Source of the DNA: Streptomyces sp. HUAS ZL42
Lineage (GTDB): Bacteria; Actinomycetota; Actinomycetes; Streptomycetales; Streptomycetaceae
Assembly (NCBI RefSeq): GCF_040782645.1
Contig: NZ_CP160403.1
Coordinates: 6,359,001 to 6,423,000, forward strand
Length of the DNA: 64,000 nt
Reading direction: 5' to 3'
Shown here: piece after piece, positions 40,845 through 51,477 of the stretch
Numbering within the stretch: the stretch's first letter is position 1
Layout: each line of letters begins with the position of its first letter
Notes under the pieces: generated by a model
Databases searched by the model: none
Told to the model about the DNA's origin: nothing
What the model saw: the letters and a program-made list of their open reading frames with translations, nothing else
Translations under genes and position numbers: made by a program

Positions 40845-42151
40845 GTCCCACCCTCGTCGCCGGAGCGATCGCCCTGGTCGTGGTCGCGTGGCTGGCCGCC
40901 TGCGCGGAGGCGGGCCTCGCGCGCGTCTCCAGCTTCCGCGCCGAGGAGGCCGTGAAGTCCGGCCGCCGCGGCAGCGCCAGGCTCGCCCAGGTCGCCGCCG
41001 ACCCGACGCGCTACCTCAACGTGGCGCTGCTGGTCCGCGTCGCCTGCGAGATGGCGGCGGCCGCCCTCGTCACGTACGCCTGTCTGCAGGAGTTCGACGG
41101 GACGACCGAGGCCCTGCTCGTCGCGATCGGCGTCATGGTCCTCGTGTCGTACGTCGCCGTCGGTGTCTCCCCGCGCACCATCGGCCGCCAGCATCCGCTG
41201 AACACGGCGACGGCGGCGGCGTACGTGCTGCTGCCGCTCGCCAGGATCATGGGGCCGATCCCGCCCCTGCTGATCCTCATCGGCAACGCCCTGACCCCCG
41301 GCAAGGGTTTCCGCCGCGGCCCCTTCGCCTCCGAGGCGGAGCTGCGGGCGCTGGTCGACCTCGCCGAGAAGGAGTCCCTCATCGAGGACGAGGAGCGCCG
41401 CATGGTGCACTCCGTCTTCGAGCTGGGCGACACGCTCGTTCGGGAGGTCATGGTCCCGCGGACCGACCTGATCGTGATCGAGCGCTACAAGACGATCCGC
41501 CAGGCCCTCACCCTGGCGCTGCGGTCCGGCTTCTCGCGCATCCCGGTGACCGGTGAGAGCGAGGACGACATCGTCGGCATCGTGTACCTGAAGGACCTGG
41601 CCCGCAAGACGCACATCAGCCGGGACGCCGAGTCCGAGCTGGTGTCGACGGCGATGCGGCCGGCGGCCTTCGTGCCCGACACCAAGAACGCCGGTGACCT
41701 GCTGCGGGAGATGCAGCAGGACCGCAACCACGTCGCCGTCGTCATCGACGAGTACGGCGGCACGGCCGGCATCGTCACCATCGAGGACATCCTCGAGGAG
41801 ATCGTCGGCGAGATCACCGACGAGTACGACCGTGAACTCCCGCCGGTCGAGGAGCTCGGCGAGGACCGCTACCGGGTCACCGCCCGCCTCGACATCACCG
41901 ACCTCGGGGAGTTGTACGGCCTCGAGGAGTACGACGACGAGGACGTGGAGACGGTCGGCGGGCTGCTGGCCAAGGCGCTGGGCCGCGTCCCCATCGCCGG
42001 GGCGTCGTCCATGGTCGAGCTGCCCGACGGACGCGACCTGCGGCTGACCGCGGAGGCCGCCTCGGGACGCCGGAACAAGATCGTGACCGTGCTGGTGGAG
42101 CCGGTGGGACCGGCCGAGCCGCCGGAGGACGAGGAGACGAAACCGGAGTGA
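40841..42151 (+). CDS. CNNM/CorC-type transport protein (hemolysin C family)
   Basis: In this 436-residue protein, residues 1-190 are a DUF21 membrane domain with about four helices. About 205-325 is a CBS pair ([21 protein letters not shown] and [37 protein letters not shown] segment). The C-terminal CorC_HlyC domain contains [22 protein letters not shown] and [16 protein letters not shown]. The family exports Mg2+ or Co2+. It is coupled to ybeY and to the following yjbR gene by 4-base overlaps. Confidence 0.93.
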   Translation: MSPTLVAGAIALVVVAWLAACAEAGLARVSSFRAEEAVKSGRRGSARLAQVAADPTRYLNVALLVRVACEMAAAALVTYACLQEFDGTTEALLVAIGVMVLVSYVAVGVSPRTIGRQHPLNTATAAAYVLLPLARIMGPIPPLLILIGNALTPGKGFRRGPFASEAELRALVDLAEKESLIEDEERRMVHSVFELGDTLVREVMVPRTDLIVIERYKTIRQALTLALRSGFSRIPVTGESEDDIVGIVYLKDLARKTHISRDAESELVSTAMRPAAFVPDTKNAGDLLREMQQDRNHVAVVIDEYGGTAGIVTIEDILEEIVGEITDEYDRELPPVEELGEDRYRVTARLDITDLGELYGLEEYDDEDVETVGGLLAKALGRVPIAGASSMVELPDGRDLRLTAEAASGRRNKIVTVLVEPVGPAEPPEDEETKPE

Positions 42152-42507
42152 CCCCTCAGGAGCTGCGTTCCTTCTGTCTGTCCTTCAACGACACCGTCGA
42201 GGACTTCCCGTTCCGCCCGGAGATCTCCGTCTTCAAGGTCGCCGGCAAGCTCTTCGCCCTGACGACCCTGGACGCCCGGCCCCTGACGGTCAATCTGAAG
42301 TGCGACCCCGAGGACGCGGTGCGGCTGCGCAGCGAGTACGAGGGCCTCGTCGTCCCCGGCTACCACATGAACAAGCGCCACTGGAACACGGTGACGGTCG
42401 ACGGCGGCCTCCCCGACCGGCTGGTCCGGGAACTCATCGAGGACTCCTACGACCTGGTCGTGGCCGGCCTGCCGAGGGCGGAGCGGCTGCGCCTCGACCG
42501 CCCCTGA
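42148..42507 (+). CDS. MmcQ/YjbR family protein
   Basis: This 119-residue protein begins at GTG 42148, overlapping the CorC-like stop. It is a single YjbR-like double-wing domain: LRSFCLSFNDTVEDFPFRPEISVFKVAGKLFALTTL, VNLKCDPEDAVRLRSEYEGLVVPGYHMNKRHWNTVTVDGGLPDRLVRELIEDSYDLV. It is thought to bind DNA, with no established role. It is the last gene of the phoH-ybeY-corC-yjbR run. Confidence 0.92.
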   Translation: MTPQELRSFCLSFNDTVEDFPFRPEISVFKVAGKLFALTTLDARPLTVNLKCDPEDAVRLRSEYEGLVVPGYHMNKRHWNTVTVDGGLPDRLVRELIEDSYDLVVAGLPRAERLRLDRP

Positions 42508-42553
42508 AAAACGCCCTGTCCCGCGGATGTGACCCCGTGTCACAATCCGGCGC

Positions 42554-43582
42554 ATGACCATTCGATACCCGCGCCCCCTGCGCCCCGGTGACCGTGTCGG
42601 TGTCACGTCTCCCTCCAGCGGAGTCCCGGAGGCGCTTCGGGAGCGACTCGACGTGGCCGTACGCGAGGTGGAGGAGCGTGGGTACGAGGTGGTCGTCGGC
42701 CGGTGCATGGACGGTGCCGGGCACGTCAGCGCCCCCGCCGCCGAACGCGCCGCCGAACTGATGGAGATGCTGACCGATCCCGGCATCCGGGCCGTGGTGC
42801 CCCCGTGGGGCGGGGAGACCGCGATCGACCTGCTGCCGCTGCTGGACTTCGACAAGCTGCGGGCCGCCGAGCCGACCTGGATGGTCGGCTGGTCCGACAT
42901 CTCGACGATCATCACCCCGCTGACTCTGCTGACCGGGGTGGCGACGGTGCACGGCAACAACCTCATGGACACTCCCTACCGGACGCCGGAGGGCCTGCTG
43001 TCCTGGTTCGACATCGTCGCCGCCCCGCAGGGCGAGCCGTTCACCCAGATTCCGCCGGGCCGCCACCGCACCACGGGCTGGGACGACTACCGCCTCCACC
43101 CGGACGTCCGCGAGCTCACGCTCGACTCCTCCGGCACCTGGACCCGTCTGGACGGCGACACAGACGTGGACGTGACGGGCAGGCTGATCGGCGGCTGCAT
43201 CGAGACCCTGGCCAACGTCGCGGGGACCCGCTACCTCGACACGTCGTCCTTCGCGCGCGCATCGGCCCCTGAGGGGCTGCTCGTGTACGTCGAGGCGTGC
43301 GAGGACAGCGCCTACACCATCTGCCGCAACCTGCACGGCATGCGGCTGGCCGGGTTCTTCGACGCGGCGAACGCCGTACTCGTCGGCCGTACCGCGGCGC
43401 CCGACGGCCCCACCCTCACCCAGCACGAGGCGGTCCTCGACGCGCTCGGCCCGCTGAACGTGCCGATCGTCGCGGACGTCGAGTGCGGACACGTCCCCCC
43501 GTATCTGCCGCTCGTGAACGGAGCACGTGGCCGTGTCGTCCACACGGCCACACGCTCCGAGCTCACTCAGACCCTCGGCTGA
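42554..43582 (+). CDS. S66-family peptidase / LD-carboxypeptidase homologue
   Basis: In this 342-residue protein, the N-terminal domain has PRPLRPGDRVGVTSPSSGV, VVPPWGGETAIDLLPLLDFDKL and the nucleophile Ser in TWMVGWSDISTI. The C-terminal domain holds the Glu and His partners (LIGGCIETLANVAGT, VECGHVPPYLPLVNGAR). Relatives cleave L,D-peptides of murein or, as MccF types, microcin C aminoacyl-nucleotides. Which applies here is not decided by sequence. It overlaps the convergent MFS gene by 16 bases. Confidence 0.9.
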   Translation: MTIRYPRPLRPGDRVGVTSPSSGVPEALRERLDVAVREVEERGYEVVVGRCMDGAGHVSAPAAERAAELMEMLTDPGIRAVVPPWGGETAIDLLPLLDFDKLRAAEPTWMVGWSDISTIITPLTLLTGVATVHGNNLMDTPYRTPEGLLSWFDIVAAPQGEPFTQIPPGRHRTTGWDDYRLHPDVRELTLDSSGTWTRLDGDTDVDVTGRLIGGCIETLANVAGTRYLDTSSFARASAPEGLLVYVEACEDSAYTICRNLHGMRLAGFFDAANAVLVGRTAAPDGPTLTQHEAVLDALGPLNVPIVADVECGHVPPYLPLVNGARGRVVHTATRSELTQTLG

Positions 43583-45009
43583 CGCCCGCGCAGTCCCAGC
43601 GCCACCAGGACCGCCGCCGCGAGCACGATCGCCGCGTCCAGGGCCAGTACCGTGTGCACGCCCGACAGCAGGTCGTCCGAGGTGGTGGCCAGGACGCCGA
43701 GCAGCGGGATGCCGACGGTGATACCGACCTGCTGGGTCGAGGTGACCAGGCCGGTGGCCAGGCCCTGCTCCTCGTCCGGGACACCGGAGGTGACGGTCAC
43801 GCCGTACGAGATGATCGCGCCCAGATGGCACATGCTGGCCAGCGAGACGGCGGCCGTCGCGAGCCACGCCGACCAGACGTGGGCGTTCAGGCCCAGCATG
43901 GCGGCGACCAGCACGCCCTGGCCGACGAGCGAGCCGACGAGGGTACGGCGGGCGCCGAAGCGGCCGATGACCTTCGCCGCGTATGCGCCCGCGACCGCCG
44001 ACAGCACGCCCTGCACGCCGAAGACCAGGCCCGTCTCGAAGGCCGTCAGACGCAGGACCTCCTGCAGGTAGAGGGTCAGCACGAACACGACGGTCGACAT
44101 CATCGAGAACGTGACCAGACCGCCCAGGTTCCCCCAGGCCACGGTGCGGCGGCGGAGCATCGGCAGGGAGACCAGCGGGGTCCGCGTGCGGGACTCGACG
44201 ACCACGAAGGTGGCGAGCAGCAGGACGCCCGCGACGAGCGTGGTGACGACGTCGGTTCGGGCGAAGCCGTGGTCGGCGGCCGTCGACAGGGCGTAGATCA
44301 GGGAGAGCAGACCGCCGGTCACGGTGACCGCGCCGGGGACGTCCAGGCGCGGGCGTTCCGGGATGGGGGTACCTCCCATGCCCTTAGGGCCATGGGGGAG
44401 TGACTCGGGCAGCAGACCGGGCGCCAGCGGCAGCACGATCAGGGCGAACACGGAGAGCAGGCCCATCGTGGAACGCCAGCTCAGCACATCGGTCAGGACG
44501 CCGCCGGCCACCATGCCGACCGTGAAGCCGAGGGAGAGGAGCGTCCCCGAGATGCCGAGCGCACGGTCGCGGGCCGGCCCCTCGGCGAAGGTCGTGGTCA
44601 GCAGGGACATCCCCGTCGGCACGATCGCCGCCGCGGCCAGGCCCTGCAGGGCGCGTCCGGTGAGGAAGGAGGCCGGGTCCCAGGCGAAGGTCGCGAGCAG
44701 CGAGGCCGCGCCGAACAGGGCGAGGCCGGTGAGGAACAGCCGGCGACGGCCGTACAGGTCGCCGATGCGCCCGAACAGCAGCAGGAAGCCGCCGGAGGGG
44801 AGGGCGAACGCGGTGACCGCCCACTGCAGGGCGGACCGGCTCATGCCGAGGTCGGCACCGAGCACGGGCAGTGCCACGTTCAGGACGGAGAAGTCCAGCG
44901 CGACCATGAACTGGGCGGCGCACAGGACGAAGAGGACGAGCTTGTCGCGCGTCGACAGCCGTGGGGTGTCGAGCGGCGAGGTCGAGGAAGTGGTGGTGTC
45001 GATCGCCAT
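43567..45009 (-). CDS. MFS drug-efflux transporter (EmrB/QacA, DHA2 type, 14 TM)
   Basis: This 480-residue protein starts at ATG 45009. Motif A-like GRIGDLYGRRRLFLTGLALFG and motif C-like FTVGMVAGGVLTD segments are present. QFMVALDFSVLNVALPVLGADLG is the classic DHA2 first helix. About 14 hydrophobic helices are seen. A loop (ESLPHGPKGMGGTPIPERPR) is encoded by an intragenic palindrome. It is divergent from a MmyB-type regulator with 93 bases between start codons, so it is probably controlled by it. Substrate unknown. Confidence 0.92.
   Translation of the reverse strand: MAIDTTTSSTSPLDTPRLSTRDKLVLFVLCAAQFMVALDFSVLNVALPVLGADLGMSRSALQWAVTAFALPSGGFLLLFGRIGDLYGRRRLFLTGLALFGAASLLATFAWDPASFLTGRALQGLAAAAIVPTGMSLLTTTFAEGPARDRALGISGTLLSLGFTVGMVAGGVLTDVLSWRSTMGLLSVFALIVLPLAPGLLPESLPHGPKGMGGTPIPERPRLDVPGAVTVTGGLLSLIYALSTAADHGFARTDVVTTLVAGVLLLATFVVVESRTRTPLVSLPMLRRRTVAWGNLGGLVTFSMMSTVVFVLTLYLQEVLRLTAFETGLVFGVQGVLSAVAGAYAAKVIGRFGARRTLVGSLVGQGVLVAAMLGLNAHVWSAWLATAAVSLASMCHLGAIISYGVTVTSGVPDEEQGLATGLVTSTQQVGITVGIPLLGVLATTSDDLLSGVHTVLALDAAIVLAAAVLVALGLRGRQPRV
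44364..44403. repeat. Intragenic palindromic repeat in MFS gene
   Basis: CTCCCATGCCCT / AGGGCCATGGGGGAG arms surround a two-base centre and encode a Gly/Pro-rich loop of the transporter. Similar GGGGGTACCTCCC-type palindromes are scattered in Streptomyces genomes (recollection). It appears to have been inserted in frame. Confidence 0.5.
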
Positions 45010-45060
45010 GGACAGCAGCCTGCGGGCGCCGGAATAGCCGTGGGGAGCGGGAAGTTGTCG

Positions 45061-45077
45061 TGGTGGTGGCACCACCA
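45061..45077. promoter_or_regulatory. Operator candidate in divergent MFS/regulator promoter
   Basis: TGGTGGTG-G-CACCACCA is a perfect 8-1-8 inverted repeat located midway between the divergent starts (45009 and 45103). This is the natural binding site for the adjacent helix-turn-helix protein. Confidence 0.6.
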
Positions 45078-45102
45078 GCCAGAGACCGAGGGGGATCGGT
45101 AC

Positions 45103-45981
45103 GTGCCTGAGGATGCGCCCAAGACCCGGCACCGGCGGCGCGAACTGCGGGAGTTCCTGATGAGCAGGCGGGCGCGGGTGACGCCGGCCGAGGCGGGACT
45201 GCCCGGCGGCGGTGCGCGCCGCCGCACGCCGGGCCTGCGCCGCGAGGAGGTCGCCGTGCTCGCCGGTGTGGGCGCCTCCTGGTACCAGTGGCTGGAACAG
45301 GGCCGGGACATCTCGGTCTCCCCGCAGGTCGTCGACTCCGTCGCCCGGGTCCTGCGGCTCAGCGACGCCGAACGCCGTCATCTGTACGTCCTGGCCGGGC
45401 TGAACGCGCCCGCGCCCGAGGTCGAGCCCGGGAAGCGGGACATGTGCGAGGGGCTGCGGCGGCTGATCGACGCCTGGATGCCGTATCCGGCCCACGTCAT
45501 GGACATGTACTACAACTGCGTGATGTACAACGACGCCGCCGCGATGGTGCTCGGCATGCGTCCGGACATCACTCAGAACTGCCTGATCGACTTTTTCACG
45601 GACCCGATGTACCGGTCCCGTTCGAAGAGCTGGGAGCGGAACGCGCGCACGGTCGTCGCGCAGTTCCGGGCGGCGTGCGCGGCACGGCCGGACGACGAGG
45701 GGTACCAGGCCGTGCTGGCCGAAGTGAGGGCCGCGAGTGCGGAGTTCACCGAGCTGTGGGAGCGGCGGGACATCGAGGACGCCGGGCAGATCCCCAAGGA
45801 ACTGGACCATCCGGTGGTCGGGCTGCTGTGTCTCGAGGCGAGCGTGATGAAGATGCCGGTGCGGCCCGATCTGTCGATCGTGCTGCACACGCCGCTGGAC
45901 GAGGCGAACACGGCGGCGAAGCTGGAGTGGCTCGCCTCTCCGGAGGGGCGGCGCGGGGCGATGTACCCCGTGGCGGGCTGA
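45103..45981 (+). CDS. XRE/MmyB-type transcriptional regulator
   Basis: The protein is 292 residues from GTG 45103, with GAGGGGGA upstream; the frame is open to 45040. The N-terminal helix-turn-helix domain has LREFLMSRRARVTPAEAGL, GLRREEVAVLAGVGASWYQWLEQGRDISVSPQVVDSVARVL. The C-terminal MmyB-like ligand-binding domain begins around DAWMPYPAHVMDMYYNCVMYNDAA and has the final HTPLDEANTAAKLEWL. The family often controls a divergent efflux or oxidoreductase gene and may sense fatty-acid-like ligands. Here the divergent gene is the MFS exporter. Confidence 0.92.
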   Translation: MPEDAPKTRHRRRELREFLMSRRARVTPAEAGLPGGGARRRTPGLRREEVAVLAGVGASWYQWLEQGRDISVSPQVVDSVARVLRLSDAERRHLYVLAGLNAPAPEVEPGKRDMCEGLRRLIDAWMPYPAHVMDMYYNCVMYNDAAAMVLGMRPDITQNCLIDFFTDPMYRSRSKSWERNARTVVAQFRAACAARPDDEGYQAVLAEVRAASAEFTELWERRDIEDAGQIPKELDHPVVGLLCLEASVMKMPVRPDLSIVLHTPLDEANTAAKLEWLASPEGRRGAMYPVAG

Positions 45982-46009
45982 CCGGCGCGGTGCTCCGTAT
46001 GCTCGGATC

Positions 46010-46363
46010 ATGACCGACACCCACGCCCTCGACCCCGAGGACCGCAAGATCGTCACCCTGGCCCGCTCGGCCCGGGCCCGCAACAGTGTGCCGGAGGGCG
46101 CCGCCGTGCGCGACGAGACCGGCCGTACGTACGTCGCCGCAACCGTCGCCCTCGACTCGCTGAAGCTGAGTGCGCTGCAGACCGCGGTGGCGATGGCGGT
46201 CGCGTCGGGGGCGAAGTCGCTGGAGGCGGCGGCGGTGGTGACGGAGGCAGAGGGACCCACCGCCGCGGACCTGGCGGCCGTACGGGATCTCGGCGGGGCG
46301 GGGACCCCGGTGCTGGTGGCTTCGCCGGACGGAACGGTTCAGGCCACGCTGCCCGCGGGCTGA
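46010..46363 (+). CDS. Cytidine-deaminase-like protein lacking zinc ligands
   Basis: This 117-residue protein aligns with the cytidine deaminase fold: ARSARARNSVPEGAAVRDETGRTYVAATVALDSLKLSALQTAVAMAVASG parallels the family's VGAA, G-N-E and CAE-R-A helix. The CAE motif is replaced by LSALQ, and the PCxxC motif is absent near VLVASPDGTVQATLPAG. It is therefore unlikely to be a deaminase by the usual mechanism. Such proteins commonly lie between corC-like genes and era in actinobacteria, suggesting a conserved non-enzymatic role. Confidence 0.82.
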   Translation: MTDTHALDPEDRKIVTLARSARARNSVPEGAAVRDETGRTYVAATVALDSLKLSALQTAVAMAVASGAKSLEAAAVVTEAEGPTAADLAAVRDLGGAGTPVLVASPDGTVQATLPAG

Positions 46364-46527
46364 GGTCCAGCGGGCTCCGCCTCCTGGACCTCGGCTTGTG
46401 CCCATCCACCTCCCGCCTCGGAAGGGCAGGAGGCGGAGCTCGCCGGCGGCTCGGTCAGCCCATAGGTGAACCGAAAACTTCTCTTGCCATGCGTCGCCAC
46501 GTGCGCATCAATGGAACCGGTAATTCC

Positions 46528-46543
46528 GACGGACCGTCAGATT
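46528..46543. promoter_or_regulatory. Inverted-repeat motif upstream of first surface-protein gene
   Basis: GACGGACCGTC (perfect 5-1-5 palindrome, 46528-46538) is followed by AGATT. It shares the GG-N-CC-N-TCAG core with sites at 47153-47169 and 47205-47223. It lies 110 bases before the small secreted protein gene. Confidence 0.5.
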
Positions 46544-46653
46544 CACCGCTTGGCAGTGTGTCCGCACCCACCTGCCCCCGTCGGCCCGTCGGCGCGCACC
46601 TCCCGTCCATCCCCACATGGCATTCCCCGACCCGGGAAGGGAGCCCAACCCCC

Positions 46654-47130
46654 ATGAAAGGCAAGCGAATCGGAACAGGTGCGGCACTGGTCGCCGGGGC
46701 CCTCGCGGTCACCGGACTCGCGCTCGCGCCCACCGCCCTCGCCGTCACCCCCGACACCGCGACGATCACCGCCGACTGCGGCGCCTTCGGCGGTGGCGAG
46801 GCCACCCTCACGGCCACCCAGGACGGCACCGCCGCCACCATCACGCTGACCTCCTCCGCGATCACCGCACCCCTCGCCCTCGCGGAGGACTCGATCACCT
46901 CCACCCTCACCTTGGTGAACGCGAACGGCGGCACCACCGCGTTCACCGGTACGGAGAATCCGGCGATGGCCGCCGGGGACCCCGTGACGGTCGGTCCGCT
47001 CGGTGGCACCGTGGCCTCCGGCGACAGCCTCGAGGCCTACGGCGGCTCGCTGCAGATGACGGTCTTCGGGATCACCATCACCTGCACGGCGACCGGACCG
47101 CAGTCGCCCGGCCCGTTCGTCTTCGACTGA
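46654..47130 (+). CDS. Small secreted beta-rich protein of WxL-type locus
   Basis: The protein is 158 residues from ATG 46654. A Sec signal peptide (MKGKRIGTGAALVAGALAVTGLALAPTALA) is followed by an acidic, Thr/Gly-rich beta domain with two Cys residues near its ends (TADCGAFGGG and ITITCTATG), likely a disulfide. No known domain. It is the first of three consecutive secreted or surface genes; the next encodes a WxL-like protein. Confidence 0.85.
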   Translation: MKGKRIGTGAALVAGALAVTGLALAPTALAVTPDTATITADCGAFGGGEATLTATQDGTAATITLTSSAITAPLALAEDSITSTLTLVNANGGTTAFTGTENPAMAAGDPVTVGPLGGTVASGDSLEAYGGSLQMTVFGITITCTATGPQSPGPFVFD

Positions 47131-47152
47131 GCCGGCCTGACCGCAAGGCTCA

Positions 47153-47169
47153 ACCGGACCGTCAGTTCC
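47153..47169. promoter_or_regulatory. Partial copy of shared motif upstream of WxL-like gene
   Basis: ACCGGACCGTCAGTTCC contains the right half (GGaCCgTCAGTT) of the palindrome found complete at 47205-47223, 50 bases further on. It may be a second operator half, or part of a weak hairpin (CCGGA ... TCCGG) after the upstream gene. Confidence 0.35.
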
Positions 47170-47204
47170 GGATGTTCACAGCAAACGAACAGGAGTCGAA
47201 CAGG

Positions 47205-47223
47205 AACTGACGGTCCATCAGTT
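47205..47223. promoter_or_regulatory. 19-bp inverted repeat upstream of WxL-like gene
   Basis: AACTGACGGTCCATCAGTT is a palindrome except at three central positions (AACTGA-N-GG-N-CC-N-TCAGTT). It lies about 100 bases before the WxL-like gene and has a related site before the preceding gene at a similar distance, so both are probably bound by the same regulator. Confidence 0.6.
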
Positions 47224-47326
47224 AATCGCCGCGCATCCATTGACTTCTCACGCAATCCACACATCAATGCCCCCTGTCGGCGCAGAAGAGCCGCTGCGCC
47301 CGCATCCCTCAGGAGGGGGCACATCC

Positions 47327-48649
47327 ATGGCCTCGACCATCCGAAGACGCCGCTGGGCCGCGCTCCTCGGCGCAACCGCGCTCGCGGTCACCGCGGGCGG
47401 CGCACTGGCCTGCCCGGCCGGCGCCGCGGGCACGGACGTGGACTTCGCCACGCACTGCATCCCGCCCGCGATCGCCGGCATCCCGCCGATCGACGGCACC
47501 ACCACCGCGAACATCTCGGTGGACAACACCAGCCCCAAGGTCGGCGACACCGTCACCGTGACCTACACCGTCGTCAAGCCCGCCGCCAGCAACCCCACCG
47601 ACCTCGCCCTCCCGGCCGACATCATGACGCCCACCGGCAAGGTCACCCTCGGCGGGGCGCAGACGGGCGACGTGACGGTGGCCGGTCCCAAGAAGAACGA
47701 TCCCGTGCCGGGCAAGGGCGCCTTCCCGTCCTTCTCGATGACCGGCACCTTCACCGTCACCACGGCCGGCGCCATCACGCTCTCGCCGGGCGACTACAAC
47801 ATCCACACCAGCTACATTCTCGAACTGGACACCCCCTGCACCGTCACCAACCCGCCCGCCCCGGTCTCCGAGACCCTGACCGCGACGGACGGCAACCCGC
47901 CGGCCAACACCCGTGCCATCTCGCTCGGTTCGGCCTCCGGGAAACCCGGTGACAGCGTCACCGTCACCGGCAGCAACTTCGCGGCGGGGGCGACGGTCAC
48001 CCTGGCCGGACGGTCCGGCGGCACCCAGACCGCGGACACGGCGACCGTGACCGCGGACAGCGCGGGCGCCTTCAGTGGGTCGCTCGTCGTCAACGACCTC
48101 ACGACGACCGGCGTCGTGGCGTACGAGGGCAGCGCCTGGAGCTCCGACAAGGGCGCCGGGCCCGCCGCGTACGTCGTCGTCGACGACACGCCCGTCCCCG
48201 AGGGCAGTCAGAAACTCACCACCACCGTGAAGGCGGGGACGCTGTCCATGTCCCAGGCCGGGGACTCCGTCCAGCTGTCGGCGGTCGACTTCGGCAAGGG
48301 CGGGGCGTCCGAGGGTGCCCTGCGGACGGTGACCGTCAAGGACTTCCGTGGCGGGCCCGCAGGCTGGTCCCTCACCGGCAAGGTCACCGACTTCACCGGT
48401 CCCGGCGCCAAGATCGATGCCGGGAAGCTGAGTTGGTCTCCCGCCTGCGTCACCAAGGCGGGCAGTCCGAGCACCTGCCAGGCCGGTTCGGCGGGCACGG
48501 TGGGCAGTTCGGGAGCGACCCTGGCGTCCACCCCCGACGGCACGCTCACCGGCGGTGAGTTCACCGTGGACGCGGGGCTCTCCCTGAACGTGCCGGCGTT
48601 CACACCTCCGGGCTCGTACTCCGGCGTGCTCACGCTCACCCTCACCTGA
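47327..48649 (+). CDS. Secreted WxL-like surface protein
   Basis: The protein is 440 residues from ATG 47327, with AGGAGGG at 47311. It has a Sec signal peptide (RRRRWAALLGATALAVTAGGALACPAGA). A beta domain (about 35-190, CIPPAIAGIPPI...) and an IPT/bacterial Ig-like segment (about 200-280, ISLGSASGKPGDSVTVTGSNFAAGATVTLAG) follow. The C-terminal domain (about 300-440) has VTVKDFRGGPAGWSLTGKVTDF and later GKLSWSPAC, closely resembling the WxL cell-wall-binding domain of Firmicutes. It probably binds the cell surface with the DUF916-type protein encoded next. Confidence 0.8.
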   Translation: MASTIRRRRWAALLGATALAVTAGGALACPAGAAGTDVDFATHCIPPAIAGIPPIDGTTTANISVDNTSPKVGDTVTVTYTVVKPAASNPTDLALPADIMTPTGKVTLGGAQTGDVTVAGPKKNDPVPGKGAFPSFSMTGTFTVTTAGAITLSPGDYNIHTSYILELDTPCTVTNPPAPVSETLTATDGNPPANTRAISLGSASGKPGDSVTVTGSNFAAGATVTLAGRSGGTQTADTATVTADSAGAFSGSLVVNDLTTTGVVAYEGSAWSSDKGAGPAAYVVVDDTPVPEGSQKLTTTVKAGTLSMSQAGDSVQLSAVDFGKGGASEGALRTVTVKDFRGGPAGWSLTGKVTDFTGPGAKIDAGKLSWSPACVTKAGSPSTCQAGSAGTVGSSGATLASTPDGTLTGGEFTVDAGLSLNVPAFTPPGSYSGVLTLTLT

Positions 48650-48734
48650 CGGCCCGACTCACCTCACGGCGGCCGGGCGCCCCCGCACCGGGGTCCGCAC
48701 CCGCCCACCGCCACGCCCTTGGGGGTCCGCACCC

Positions 48735-51330
<2,596 letters not shown>

Positions 51331-51350
51331 TCAGAGGGTCACGGGCGTGC

Positions 51351-51415
51351 GTTTCCGGTTGCGTACGGCCGTGTTTCCGGGAGGTTTCGTTGCGTGCGGG
51401 TTTCCGAAAGCTCAC
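51351..51415 (-). promoter_or_regulatory. GlnR-box-like array upstream of amtB
   Basis: On the minus strand GTGAG-n6-GAAAC (51415-51400) and GTACG-n6-GAAAC (51366-51351) fit the GTnAC-n6-GAAAC half-site logic. Extra GAAAC motifs occur at 51388-51384 and 51377-51373, the inner ones spaced by 11 bases. Nitrogen-dependent activation by GlnR is the expected control. Confidence 0.6.
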
Positions 51416-51477
51416 GGGCGGGTGGCCGCTCGGGCTGTTGTGCGGTGGCGCTCTGTGGATCAGGGACAATGGTCGCC

